A program made the position numbers and the translations under genes. From Atribacteria bacterium SCGC AAA255-N14 (GTDB lineage Bacteria > Atribacterota > JS1 > SB-45 > 34-128): DNA of 21,104 nucleotides. Of the stretch, positions 8,010 to 16,564 are shown in pieces. Below the pieces are notes generated by a model. The model was not told where the DNA came from, made no database searches, and saw only the letters and a list, made by a program, of their open reading frames with translations. Each line of letters begins with the position of its first letter. The first letter of the stretch is position 1. The stretch spans positions 1-21,104 of the forward strand of contig ASPC01000026.1 of NCBI GenBank assembly GCA_000405345.1, read 5' to 3'.

Positions 8010-8078
8010 ATTTAATCCTTATTTTTTAAATATAGTATCGAGTTAAGAAAGAGAACTAGAGAGAAAAGAAGAATAGAT

Positions 8079-9012
8079 TTATAAATTTTCCGCAATCTGA
8101 GAAATCTTCTTTAACCGATGATAAATCCCCGATTTAGTAATTTTAAAATCTACTTCCTCAACTAATTCCTGTAAACTGGCATAAGGCAAATTTTTACGTA
8201 CTTCAGCTACCAATGATAATCTCGGTGAAATATGCTGCAAACCTATTTTTTTTTCTATCACATCAATATCGTGTAACTGTTTAGCAGCAGAAAGAACAAT
8301 CTTATCTAAATTTGCTGTTTCACAATTAACTAATCTATTTACAGTATTTAATACATCTTTTCTGGTCCTTATATCCTGAAAATATAATAAAGCATTTTGA
8401 AGCCCGATTAATCTTAAAAATTCAAATATGCTATCCCCTCTCTTTAAATATACTACCCATTTCTTCTTCCAAAAACTTATCCGAGAGTTCAAACCATAAT
8501 AATCAAAGAGAGTATGAAAAAAATTTGCTTCCCCTTCATCCTTTGTAGAAATTTCCAAGTGATACATCTTTTCCGGATCATTTACAAATCCATTTACCAA
8601 AAAGGCTCCTCTTAAATATGAATCTTTAGAAAAATTTTTATTTAAATTTGACCTTTTTTCTCCGATATACTGTTTATCGTGTACAGGTTTATCCCCCCCA
8701 GTTTAAATTCAAATCTTTTAAAATTCTCTCGGTTTCTTTTAAAAAAGGAAATTTAACTTTATAATGTTTTTTTGTATTCGATAAATTTTCTTTTTCAACT
8801 GAGGGATAAATTTTAAAAACCCTTTTAATCAAATTATAAGCAGTCCTTGTGGTAGTGGGGTCTTCTAAGATAATAACTATATTTTTTTTCTCACCCGATT
8901 TAACTATATTTCCTTTTAATTTTATAAATGCCAGCAATTCATCCTTCTGTTTAGATATATCCTTGGGAATTATTCTGGCTAATTCATTTTTTACTCGGTA
9001 AGAAAATAACAT
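8079..9012 (-). pseudogene. whiA: WhiA, interrupted by a frameshift at a G7 run
   Basis: WhiA combines a LAGLIDADG homing-endonuclease-like fold with a DNA-binding domain and affects division or sporulation genes in Gram-positive bacteria. The N-terminal frame (9012-8689, 107 codons) begins SYRVKNELARI and stops with TAA right after TGG GGG GGA. The other part is open in the +1 frame from that G run down to 8079. It reads RGAFLVNGFVNDPEK, then NRLVNCETANLDK, then a C-terminal helix-turn-helix (SGIYHRLKKISQIA). Removing one G from the seven at 8693-8699 gives a continuous 310-residue protein, the normal WhiA length. The cause could be a homopolymer sequencing error, a true mutation, or slippage on the G run. 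It follows rapZ by 42 nt; glmR, usually between them in Firmicutes, is absent. Confidence 0.88.
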
Positions 9013-9054
9013 TCTATGGCTCTGCTCTTTTCACTTTGAGTTTTTAATAAAATC

Positions 9055-9948
9055 TCACAAGTCGCTTTTAATCTTTATTTCATCTTTATTCATATCTCTG
9101 TGTTTCACAAATATCTTATATCTTTTTCCCTCTAAATAATTTGCTAAATTGTTTATTAAAACTACCGATCTATGTCTACCCCCGGTACATCCGAAAGCAA
9201 TAGACAGATATGTCTTACCTTCTTTAACATAATAAGGGATTAAATAGTTCAATAAATTAAAATAAACTTCCATAAAATGTTGGGTTGCCGGAAATTCGGT
9301 TACATATTTTTCAATCTTCTCATTGGTTCCCGGCAAATTTTTTAATTTGTCTATATAGAAAGGGTTGGTAAGAAATCTAACATCAAAGACTATGTCTACA
9401 TCTGTGGGAATGCCATATTTATATCCAAAAGAAATTAGAGTTACCTGAATCTCTTGTTCTTTTCCTTTTATAAAATTCCTGATAATTTCATTACTTAATT
9501 GTTTAGGGGTTAACTCAGAAGTATCTATAATTAGGTTGGCTTGTGACCTTAATTCTTTTAACCGTTCTCTTTCTGCTTGTATGTTTTCCAGAATGTTATC
9601 TGAAATATTTAGAGGATGTCTTCTCCTGGTTCCGCTAAATCGGTGCATCAACATCTCATCACTTGCTTCTAAAAATAATATCTCTCGATTAATTCCTAAC
9701 TCTTTTAAATAATCGAGTGATTTGTATAAATCCTTAAAAAAAATCCCTCCTCTTATATCTACCACTAAAGCAATCTTTGACAGTTTCCCCTTTGATTTTA
9801 AACAAATTTCAGCAAATTTGAGAATTAGCTGGGAAGGAATATTATCTACGCAGAAAAAACCAAAATCTTCAAAGCACTTGACCGCTATGCTTTTTCCTGC
9901 ACCGGACAGCCCGGTAATTATTACAAATCTCGTTTTATCCAATTTCAT
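9055..9948 (-). CDS. rapZ: RapZ/YvcJ family P-loop nucleotide-binding protein
   Basis: A 297-residue cytoplasmic NTP-binding protein. In Escherichia coli RapZ is an RNase adaptor controlling glmS through small RNAs; in Bacillus the homologue YvcJ has a less certain role. Walker A GLSGAGKS is at residues 13-20, the conserved FFCVDNIP follows near 31-38, and the C-terminal domain has the hallmark GCTGGRHRSV near 258-267 and a closing HRDM motif. Length is typical. GAGAGG lies about 7 nt before the ATG. The heptamer array upstream ends about 33 bp before the start, so no ordinary promoter fits; read-through from argS or a promoter in the array is likely. It is probably co-transcribed with whiA. 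Confidence 0.94.
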   Translation of the reverse strand: MKLDKTRFVIITGLSGAGKSIAVKCFEDFGFFCVDNIPSQLILKFAEICLKSKGKLSKIALVVDIRGGIFFKDLYKSLDYLKELGINREILFLEASDEMLMHRFSGTRRRHPLNISDNILENIQAERERLKELRSQANLIIDTSELTPKQLSNEIIRNFIKGKEQEIQVTLISFGYKYGIPTDVDIVFDVRFLTNPFYIDKLKNLPGTNEKIEKYVTEFPATQHFMEVYFNLLNYLIPYYVKEGKTYLSIAFGCTGGRHRSVVLINNLANYLEGKRYKIFVKHRDMNKDEIKIKSDL

Positions 9949-9980
9949 TTCTAACCTCTCCTATTTAGTCTTTTGTCGGA

Positions 9981-10268
9981 ATTATTTAGTTAGCCAGTTG
10001 GTAGTTTACCGGTTACCCGGTCATCCAGTCTACCAGTCTGCCGGTCTGCCGGTCACTTTGGTTAATTGGTCTGATATTACTTTATCAACTAGCCAGGAAA
10101 CCGAGTAACAAACCAACTAAATAGCCTTACTTTAGTTCCGAGTTTTCTGTTTTCTGTAAACTTGCAACCTGCAACCTGCAACTTGTAACCTCTATTTTAA
10201 CTGGTAAACTGGGTAACCGGGTAACTAATATCCTATCCGCTAAACGCTACACGCTATACGCTATCCTA
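9981..10268. repeat. Heptamer/octamer array between argS and rapZ
   Basis: Two periodicities meet here. Positions 9981-10029 are 7-bp words (CAGTTGG, TAGTTTA, CCGGTTA). From about 10030 to 10069 the period becomes 8 bp (CTACCAGT, CTGCCGGT twice). Positions 10130-10262 are again 19 heptamers in one register, including TTTCTGT twice, CAACCTG twice and four words ending CGCT. Positions 10198-10262 are the inverted match (59 of 65 bases) of 2781-2845. The right end runs into the argS stop codon (TAG, complement of 10266-10268). No gene was found in this 317-bp spacer. Confidence 0.75.
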
Positions 10269-11942
10269 CATACTCTCCGGAGTTGAAATCCCTAAAATCT
10301 TAAGGGAATTAATTAACACTACCCTGGTGCAATCGATTAATATTAAGCGGGCTTTGGTCAATTCTATATCTTCAGTAATTACCCGATGTACCGTATAATA
10401 CTTATGAAACGAAGAAGCTAAATCATAAAGATAAGTTGTTAAGAGATGCGGTTTCCAGGCTAAAGCACTCTTCCTAACCACTTCTTTTAAGGAAGATAGC
10501 TTTTTAATCAATTCTATCTCTTCCTGTTTATCCAATAAGCAAAGGTTAACTTCTTTGTCTTTATCAATTTTTATTCCATCTCCCTCAGCTTTTTTTATTA
10601 TACTACATATCCTCGCATAAGCATACTGAATATAATATACGGGATTTTCCATAGATTGAGATTTAGCCACATCTAAGTCAAACTCCGTATGACTATCATA
10701 ACTCCTCATTAAAAAGAAATAACGAGCCACGTCTTTGCCTACTTCTCGTATTAAATCTCTTAGGGTAATAAATTCTCCTCCTCGAGTAGACATTCCCACT
10801 TCTTTGCCATTTTTTATTAAGGTTACGAATTGCACGATTAGTACATCCAAAAAACCTTCAGGATAACCTAAAGCTTGTGCTGCTGCTTTCATCCTTTTAA
10901 TATAACCATGGTGGTCAGCACCCCAAATATCTATTACTTTGGCAAATCCCCGTTGATATTTATTTTGATGATAAACAATATCAGAAGCAAAATAAGTGGG
11001 AATATTATTTTCCCGAATTACTACTCTGTCTTTTTCGTCACCGAATTCAGTGGACTTTAACCAGAGTGCACCTTCTTTTTCATAAAGAAAACCTTTCTGC
11101 TTGAGTAATTCTATTACTTCTTGAAGTATATTCTGCTTATAAAGCGATCTTTCACTAAACCAAACATCAAATTCTACTCCAAAATCTTTTAAATCTTTTT
11201 TAATTCCAGATAAAATCTTTTTTAAAGTAAACTCCCTAAAAAATTCTCGACTTTCTTTATCATCTCTTCCTTTATACTTATCTTGAAATTTACCTATAAC
11301 TTCTTTGGCTATATCGACAATATATTCGCCTTTATAGCCATCAGCGGGAAATTCTTTCTTTTCTCCCAAAAGGTTACTATATCTTACTTTAACCGATTCA
11401 CCTAAAAGATCAATCTGTCTCCCCTGGTCATTTATATAATATTCTTTTTCTACTTCGTATCCTGCTGCTTTTAATATACTGCTTAATGCATCTCCTACTG
11501 CTGCACATTTCCCATGGCCCACATGCAGGGGGCCGGTAGGATTAACGCTAACAAATTCTACTTGAACCCTCTTCCCTTTACCTAAATTTACTTTACCGTA
11601 ATTCTCTCTCTGTTCTCTAATTTCATCTATAACCTTATATAGCCAATTTTCACTCAAGCAAAAATTGATAAAACCTGGGCCGGCAATTTTGACTTTATCT
11701 ACAATTGTCCCCTGAATATCTAAATTGTTTACAATAAAATTTGCAATGTCCAGGGGTTTTGCCCTTAATTCTCGAGCTAATTGCATGGCGATATTAGTGG
11801 ATAAGTCACCGTGTGATTTATCTTTAGGGATTAGTAATATTATCTTAGGGATATCCTTAATCTTAAAATTACCTTGCTTGATATTTTTTTCAATAGAAGC
11901 CAACAAGATGTTTTCAATTTGATCAGCTAAATCAATTTTCAT
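10266..11942 (-). CDS. argS: Arginyl-tRNA synthetase
   Basis: A 558-residue class I aminoacyl-tRNA synthetase charging tRNA-Arg with arginine. The N-terminal additional domain (about 1-110) is followed by the HIGH-type motif PTGPLHVGHG (residues 135-144). The catalytic core contains WGADHHGYI, and GMSTRGGEFITL stands where KMSKS is degenerate, as is common in ArgS. The C-terminal helical anticodon-binding domain ends SSFHKYYTVHRVI and onward. Length is standard. AGAGGA lies 8-9 nt before the ATG. It lies 206 bp downstream of a tRNA-Arg gene on the same strand, which may share its promoter. Both its upstream and downstream spacers carry heptamer arrays. Confidence 0.97.
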   Translation of the reverse strand: MKIDLADQIENILLASIEKNIKQGNFKIKDIPKIILLIPKDKSHGDLSTNIAMQLARELRAKPLDIANFIVNNLDIQGTIVDKVKIAGPGFINFCLSENWLYKVIDEIREQRENYGKVNLGKGKRVQVEFVSVNPTGPLHVGHGKCAAVGDALSSILKAAGYEVEKEYYINDQGRQIDLLGESVKVRYSNLLGEKKEFPADGYKGEYIVDIAKEVIGKFQDKYKGRDDKESREFFREFTLKKILSGIKKDLKDFGVEFDVWFSERSLYKQNILQEVIELLKQKGFLYEKEGALWLKSTEFGDEKDRVVIRENNIPTYFASDIVYHQNKYQRGFAKVIDIWGADHHGYIKRMKAAAQALGYPEGFLDVLIVQFVTLIKNGKEVGMSTRGGEFITLRDLIREVGKDVARYFFLMRSYDSHTEFDLDVAKSQSMENPVYYIQYAYARICSIIKKAEGDGIKIDKDKEVNLCLLDKQEEIELIKKLSSLKEVVRKSALAWKPHLLTTYLYDLASSFHKYYTVHRVITEDIELTKARLILIDCTRVVLINSLKILGISTPESM

Positions 11943-11960
11943 TTAAAAATCCTCTAATAA

Positions 11961-12079
11961 ATTAGTCGATAGCATTGGTATAGCTTGGAGCGTACAGCGT
12001 TTAGCGTATAGGCTAAATCAATAAACTAAAAACTTAAAGCTAAAAGCTAAAAACCATAATTTAAAACTTAAAACCTTTT
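11961..12079. repeat. Heptamer array between tRNA-Arg and argS
   Basis: Seventeen 7-bp words in one register, ending 18 bp before the argS start codon. AGCGTAC/AGCGTTT/AGCGTAT at 11989-12009 matches the AGCGTAT words at 2781 and 10235-10262. AGCTAAA occurs twice, followed by AACCATA and ATTTAAA/ACTTAAA, matching the A-rich block at 24-72. Thus one array joins two word families that are found apart elsewhere. Confidence 0.75.
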
Positions 12080-12148
12080 CCATCCAAAATATTTCTTTTA
12101 AGGAAATTCTTATACAATTTAATTATTTTAGATAAACAATTTTAAGTA

Positions 12149-12224
12149 TGGTACGCCCGAGAAGAGTCGAACTTCCAACCAAGGGCTTAGGAAGCCCCTG
12201 CTCTATCCATTGAGCTACGGGCGC
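12149..12224 (-). tRNA. tRNA-Arg (anticodon CCT)
   Basis: A 76-nt cloverleaf. The acceptor stem GCGCCCG pairs with CGGGCGT (one G-U pair at the end), the D arm is GCTC/GAGC, the anticodon stem GGGGC/GCCCT carries loop TTCCTAA with anticodon CCT (reads AGG), and the T arm is GGAAG-TTCGACT-CTTCT. The discriminator is A and the 3' CCA is encoded in the DNA. A strong promoter lies about 40 nt upstream. It is followed on the same strand by argS, an uncommon pairing of a synthetase with its own tRNA. Confidence 0.97.
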
Positions 12225-12271
12225 ACAAGTTTATTCAATGGAATAATCCTTTAAGATTAACTACAATAAAT

Positions 12272-12300
12272 ATACTAAACAATATTAACATGCTTGTCAA
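12272..12300 (-). promoter_or_regulatory. Promoter of tRNA-Arg (and possibly argS)
   Basis: A perfect TTGACA (complement of 12295-12300), a 17-bp spacer and TAGTAT (complement of 12272-12277) on the minus strand. It is the best sigma-70-type promoter in the window. The predicted start near 12265 leaves about 40 nt to be trimmed from the tRNA 5' side. Confidence 0.7.
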
Positions 12301-12383
12301 TAAATTCAAACATAAATTCAACTAATACAATTAATCTAAAATAAATATTGTATTAAAACTTTTAGCGATAAATATTAATAAAT

Positions 12384-12408
12384 AACCCACCTTTTTTGAA
12401 GATGGGTT
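12384..12408 (-). terminator. Hairpin terminator after the dpp operon
   Basis: On the minus strand, AACCCATC and GGTGGGTT pair with one mismatch, extended by TT/AA toward the loop, followed by the U-rich stretch TTATTTATTAATATT. It lies about 70 nt past the dppF stop codon. The remainder of the 254-bp spacer is AT-rich and holds the tRNA promoter. No heptamer array is present here. Confidence 0.55.
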
Positions 12409-12478
12409 TTCAAGGGCAATTCAAATTATAAAATATTATTAATGACTCTTGTAATCATCATAAAAGTAAAATTTTCTT

Positions 12479-13462
12479 TCACTTTAATGTTTTATCGTAT
12501 AGATGGCATGCAACAAAATGACCTTCCTTTATCTCTATTAATTTAGGTTCAATTTCGGAACATATCTTCATTATCTTAGAACACCTGGGATGGAATCTGC
12601 ATCCTTTTGGTGGATTTGCTGGACTAGGGACATCTCCCTGTAAGATAATTCGTTCCTTCTTGTAATCTGGATTAGGAACAGGAACAGCGGATATCAACGC
12701 TTGGGCATAAGGGTGTAAAGTATCATTAAAAAATTCCTTTTTATCAGCTATCTCTACTATTTTTCCTAAATACATAACCACTACTCTATCACTTATATAC
12801 TTTATTACACTCAGATCATGAGCGATAAAAAGATAAGTCAAACTGTATTCCTCTTGCAAATCTTTAAGAAGGTTTATTATTTGAGAACGTATAGAAACAT
12901 CCAGAGCAGAAACTGGTTCATCACACATTATTATTTTTGGCTCCAAAGCCAAAGCTCTGGCTATGCCAATTCTTTGTCTTTGTCCACCACTAAATTCATG
13001 AGGAAATCTATCCATATATCCAGCTGGAATACCTACTCTTTCTAAAAGTTCTCCAACTTTTTTATACCTTTCCTGGGTATTTTTTAGAATATTATGAGTT
13101 AACATGCCTTCAGCTATAATATTCTTTATCTTCATTCTTGGATCGAGCGAACTATAAGGATCCTGAAAGATTATCTGCATATTCTTTCTCTCTTTCCTCA
13201 TATCGCTTTTTTTCATTTTAGTTATATCTCTGCCTTCAAATACCACTTGTCCTTTAGTGGGCTTTTCTAATCTTAAGATAGAAAGGGCTGTGGTGGTCTT
13301 ACCACAACCAGATTCGCCTACCAGTCCTAAGGTTTCTCCTTCGTATATCTCAAAAGATACATCATCTACAGCTTGTATCCAACCAACAGTTTTTCTAAAA
13401 ACTCCTTTTTTTATGGGGAAAAATTTAACTAAATTTTTGACTTGTAACAGTGAATTAGCCAC
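12479..13462 (-). CDS. dppF: Oligopeptide/dipeptide ABC transporter ATPase, DppF/OppF type
   Basis: A 327-residue ATPase, the second nucleotide-binding subunit of the peptide importer in this operon. Walker A GESGCGKT, signature FSGGQRQRIGIARAL, Walker B IIMCDEP and switch His in FIAHDLS are all present. The C-terminal extension ends with the Cys-bearing GCRFHPRC...IC...ACH. The start is a GTG at 13462, preceded by GGGAG about 12 nt upstream inside the end of dppD. It begins 6 nt after the dppD stop codon, so translation is probably coupled. It is the last gene of the operon, followed by a terminator-like hairpin at 12384-12408. Confidence 0.94.
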   Translation of the reverse strand: MANSLLQVKNLVKFFPIKKGVFRKTVGWIQAVDDVSFEIYEGETLGLVGESGCGKTTTALSILRLEKPTKGQVVFEGRDITKMKKSDMRKERKNMQIIFQDPYSSLDPRMKIKNIIAEGMLTHNILKNTQERYKKVGELLERVGIPAGYMDRFPHEFSGGQRQRIGIARALALEPKIIMCDEPVSALDVSIRSQIINLLKDLQEEYSLTYLFIAHDLSVIKYISDRVVVMYLGKIVEIADKKEFFNDTLHPYAQALISAVPVPNPDYKKERIILQGDVPSPANPPKGCRFHPRCSKIMKICSEIEPKLIEIKEGHFVACHLYDKTLK

Positions 13463-13468
13463 TTTTAC

Positions 13469-14485
13469 TCACACTCCCACTAAAAAACCTTTTTTTACTT
13501 CTTTTACAACCTTATCAACATTCCAACACCTTACCAGATGTCCTTCTTCAATTTTAATTAAAGACGGCTCTTCCTTTTTACATCTATCGGTCGCAAATTG
13601 GCACCTCGGATTAAATTTACATCCTGAAGGAAAATGCAAGGGATTAGGAACTATACCGGGTATAACATTTAACCTTTTCATTTCCACATCAAGCCGAGGA
13701 ATAGAAGTTAGCAAGCCAAGAGTATAAGGATGTAGCGGATGATGAAATATTGTTTTTTTATCTGCATATTCAACAACTTTACCTGCATACATAATAGCTA
13801 TCCTATCAGCAATCTCAGCAATGACGCCCAGATCATGGGTAATCATTATTAGAGAGCCGTCGAACTCTCGTAAAAGAGCCATCATTAAATCCAATATTTG
13901 TGCTTGAATGGTAACATCTAAAGCTGTAGTAGGTTCATCAGCAATAAGCAATATAGGATCACAAGACATTGCCATAGCTATCATCGCTCTTTGTCTCATT
14001 CCACCACTTAACTGATGAGGATATTCATTTACCCTCTGTTCTGGTATAGGTATCCCTACTTTTTTTAGTAGTTCTACTGATTTTTTTAGCGCTTCTTTTT
14101 TGCTAATCTCGAAATGCATCATCAAGGCTTCTGCTATCTGAAATCCTATTGTTAATACAGGATTTAGAGCCGTCATAGGTTCTTGAAATATTATGGCAAT
14201 TTCTTTTCCTCTTATCCCTCTCATCTCATCTTCGGTTTTTTTTAATAAGTTTTCTCCTTTAAAAATTACTTCCCCGCCAACTGTTTTTCCCGGATAATCA
14301 AGTAATCTCAATATGGAAAAGGCAGTAACACTCTTGCCACAACCAGATTCTCCCACTATACCTAAAGTTTCCCCCTGATAAACTTCAAAATCCACTCCAT
14401 CAACTGCTTTTACTACTCCATCTTCAGTAAAAAAATAGGTCTTTAGATCTTTAACTGCTAATAACAATTTTCTATCGTTAATCAT
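13469..14485 (-). CDS. dppD: Oligopeptide/dipeptide ABC transporter ATPase, DppD/OppD type
   Basis: A 338-residue ATPase that pairs with DppF on the cytoplasmic face of the DppBC permease. It has Walker A GESGCGKS, Walker [13 protein letters not shown], His-loop MITHDLG and the C-terminal GCKFNPRC...RC...VRCW cysteines. The signature reads LSGGMRQR instead of the commoner LSGGQRQR, a known and tolerated variant. The ATG overlaps the dppC stop codon by one base (TAATG), with GAGAGGTGA upstream, indicating coupled translation. The protein closely resembles the orphan ATPase at 264-1292. Confidence 0.95.
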   Translation of the reverse strand: MINDRKLLLAVKDLKTYFFTEDGVVKAVDGVDFEVYQGETLGIVGESGCGKSVTAFSILRLLDYPGKTVGGEVIFKGENLLKKTEDEMRGIRGKEIAIIFQEPMTALNPVLTIGFQIAEALMMHFEISKKEALKKSVELLKKVGIPIPEQRVNEYPHQLSGGMRQRAMIAMAMSCDPILLIADEPTTALDVTIQAQILDLMMALLREFDGSLIMITHDLGVIAEIADRIAIMYAGKVVEYADKKTIFHHPLHPYTLGLLTSIPRLDVEMKRLNVIPGIVPNPLHFPSGCKFNPRCQFATDRCKKEEPSLIKIEEGHLVRCWNVDKVVKEVKKGFLVGV

Positions 14486-15420
14486 TATAATTCACCTCTC
14501 AAACGTGGATCAAGTATATCTCTTAGAGTATCACCAACAAGATTCCAAGCAAGGACAAAGAGAACGATAAATATTCCCGGATAAAATACGGTATACCAAT
14601 ACTGTCCAGCATGACCAGGGCTACCTATAATCCAATTCCTCGCAAAACTTACCATCTGTCCCCAATCAGCATATCCTACCGGGGCACCAACTCCTAAAAA
14701 ACTTAAAGCAGCAGCAGTTATTACCATAGAGCCAATATTCATAGTAGCCTGAACCATAACCGGAAATATAGTATTGGGTAATAAATGTTTCCAGATTATT
14801 TTAACATCCTTAACCCCTAAAGCCTTAGCAGCCATTACATAAATTTCTTCTTTTGCTAATAAAATACTTCCTCTTATCAGTCTTGCATATCCCATCCAAC
14901 CAAAGGTTATTAATGCTATCATGACTTTATCCAGACCTCTGCCCAAGATAGTAGTAAGCACCATAGCAGCAACCAAAAAAGGGAAAGATAAGAATATATC
15001 AGTAATTCTCATTAAAATTTCATCTATCCATCCTCCAAAATAGGCAGAAATAGAACCAATAAAAACACCGATAAGCGCTGCAAACGCAACCGTGATTAAA
15101 CCAATTCTAAATGCAGTTCTTGTTCCCCATATTAATCCATAAAAAATATCATATCCTCCTTCTGCTGTACCACAAATTGCCTTATCCCATTTTATTTCTG
15201 TTCCCATAACAACATATATATCACGTATATTATCCGACATAAGAAAACCAGGTGGCTGTGGGGGTATATCCCAAGACATTCTGGGTATTTGATAAGGATC
15301 ATCGGATAAAGGAGGAGCAATCACTGGAGCAAATACAGCTATAATGATAAAAATAAACAAAAGTACAATTCCCACTAAAGAAGAGGTATTACTAAATAAT
15401 TTTCTAATCGTTCTATTCAT
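14485..15420 (-). CDS. dppC: Peptide ABC transporter permease, DppC/OppC type
   Basis: A 311-residue inner-membrane permease forming half of the transport channel. An N-terminal membrane segment (about 16-36) is followed by a long extracytoplasmic stretch (about 37-95). The permease domain then begins near GLIWGTRTAFRIG, with five further hydrophobic segments. The EAA loop that docks on the ATPase lies at about 191-216 (ending WKHLLPN). The closing LVGDTLRDILDPRLRG is typical of DppC. The stretch before GTAEGGYDIF is longer than the usual short loop before the GTD-G-RD motif, whose charged residues are altered here. The start lies 10 nt after the dppB stop codon. Confidence 0.95.
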   Translation of the reverse strand: MNRTIRKLFSNTSSLVGIVLLFIFIIIAVFAPVIAPPLSDDPYQIPRMSWDIPPQPPGFLMSDNIRDIYVVMGTEIKWDKAICGTAEGGYDIFYGLIWGTRTAFRIGLITVAFAALIGVFIGSISAYFGGWIDEILMRITDIFLSFPFLVAAMVLTTILGRGLDKVMIALITFGWMGYARLIRGSILLAKEEIYVMAAKALGVKDVKIIWKHLLPNTIFPVMVQATMNIGSMVITAAALSFLGVGAPVGYADWGQMVSFARNWIIGSPGHAGQYWYTVFYPGIFIVLFVLAWNLVGDTLRDILDPRLRGEL

Positions 15421-15430
15421 TTTCCCCTTC

Positions 15431-16468
15431 TCACTCCAATCTTACCCGTGGATCTATTAAAGCATAAGACACATCAACTATTAAATTACCGACTATCATA
15501 AAGGTAGCAAACAATACCGCAAAACCTATAACTGAACTATAATCTAATTGTTGAGCAGCAGAAGCAGCCCAGTAACCTACACCCGGATAAGTAAATACTG
15601 TTTCTGTTATCACTACCCCCCCTAACATTCCTATAATTTGCATTCCTGCAATGGTTACAACTGGTATCATTGCATTTTTTTGGGCGTGTAGATGAATCAC
15701 CGTATGTTCATCTACTCCTTTCGAACGAGCTGTCCTAACGTAATCCTTCCGTAAGGTATCTAACATACTGGAACGGGTTATTCTAAGCAAAAAAGCCCAG
15801 GAAATATAAGAAAGAGTTATTATTGGAGCAATAAGATGTCTTAATGCATCAAGAAATATTGGGATATTACCATTTAATAAGGCATCAATAGTCACTAAGT
15901 GAGTATAACTTCGAAAATTGGTTCCGGTATAGACTATATCCTGAGACCAAAAACTTAATCTACCAGGGGGCAACCACCCTAATATCCCATAAAATATAAA
16001 TAAAACGAATAGACCAAAAATAAAGGTAGGTAAAGACCATCCTATTATGGCAGTCACTCTGATAGTTTGGTCTAACATATCATTATGATGAACCGCTGAA
16101 ATTACTCCTAACCATATTCCTACCAATATGACAGGGATAATAGAATATAATACCAATTCTAAAGTGGCCGGAAATCTTTGTTTAATTGCCTCCCATACCG
16201 GTTGATTGGCTGCTTGAGACCATCCCATATCTCCTTTTAATATTTTTTTAATCCAATGTATATAACCCAAAGGAAAGGGATCATTCAAATGATGTTTTGT
16301 TATTAATCTTTGAACCATTTCAGGATTCCTAAGAGTACTAGCATCAGTAATATAAGTTGCCAGCCTTGCTGTAGGACTTAAAAGAGAAAATACGCAAAAG
16401 AGAAGAAAAGTAACCCCGAACAAAATTATAGGCAATAATAATAATCTTCTGATAATATATGATAGCAT
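15431..16468 (-). CDS. dppB: Peptide ABC transporter permease, DppB/OppB type
   Basis: A 345-residue inner-membrane permease, the partner of DppC. The N-terminal segment YIIRRLLLLPIILFGVTFL is typical of the family; then comes an extracytoplasmic region with KKILKGDMGWS, the core beginning at RFPATLEL, and the EAA loop DYVRTARSKGVDE...KNAMIPVV for ATPase contact. It ends LIDPRVRLE. AAGGAGA precedes the ATG at good spacing. It follows dppA by 96 nt; that spacer contains a strong stem-loop, so the permease genes are probably expressed at a lower level than the binding protein. Confidence 0.95.
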   Translation of the reverse strand: MLSYIIRRLLLLPIILFGVTFLLFCVFSLLSPTARLATYITDASTLRNPEMVQRLITKHHLNDPFPLGYIHWIKKILKGDMGWSQAANQPVWEAIKQRFPATLELVLYSIIPVILVGIWLGVISAVHHNDMLDQTIRVTAIIGWSLPTFIFGLFVLFIFYGILGWLPPGRLSFWSQDIVYTGTNFRSYTHLVTIDALLNGNIPIFLDALRHLIAPIITLSYISWAFLLRITRSSMLDTLRKDYVRTARSKGVDEHTVIHLHAQKNAMIPVVTIAGMQIIGMLGGVVITETVFTYPGVGYWAASAAQQLDYSSVIGFAVLFATFMIVGNLIVDVSYALIDPRVRLE

Positions 16469-16488
16469 TCTTTATATCTCCTTAAAAT

Positions 16489-16524
16489 AATTTGGAGTGA
16501 AGGAGTTATCCTCCACTCCAAATT
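16489..16524 (-). terminator. Intercistronic stem-loop between dppA and dppB
   Basis: AATTTGGAGTG and CACTCCAAATT form a perfect 11-bp stem, then one mismatch, then 4 further pairs (AGGA/TCCT) closing a 4-nt loop. On the minus strand it is followed by ATTTTAAGG, a poor U tract, and the dppB ribosome site begins directly after. It is best read as a partial attenuator or 3' stabiliser of dppA mRNA rather than a full terminator. Confidence 0.6.
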
Positions 16525-16564
16525 TAGTGTTACATACTCAGATAATTATCACCAATTATCTTTC

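Noticed and set aside
9722..10108. 128-codon plus-strand ORF antisense to rapZ
   Set aside because: Its second half is heptamer/octamer array sequence and the first half mirrors rapZ.
13257..13727. 156-codon plus-strand ORF antisense to dppF/dppD
   Set aside because: It mirrors two well-supported ATPase genes and lacks a ribosome site or family motifs.
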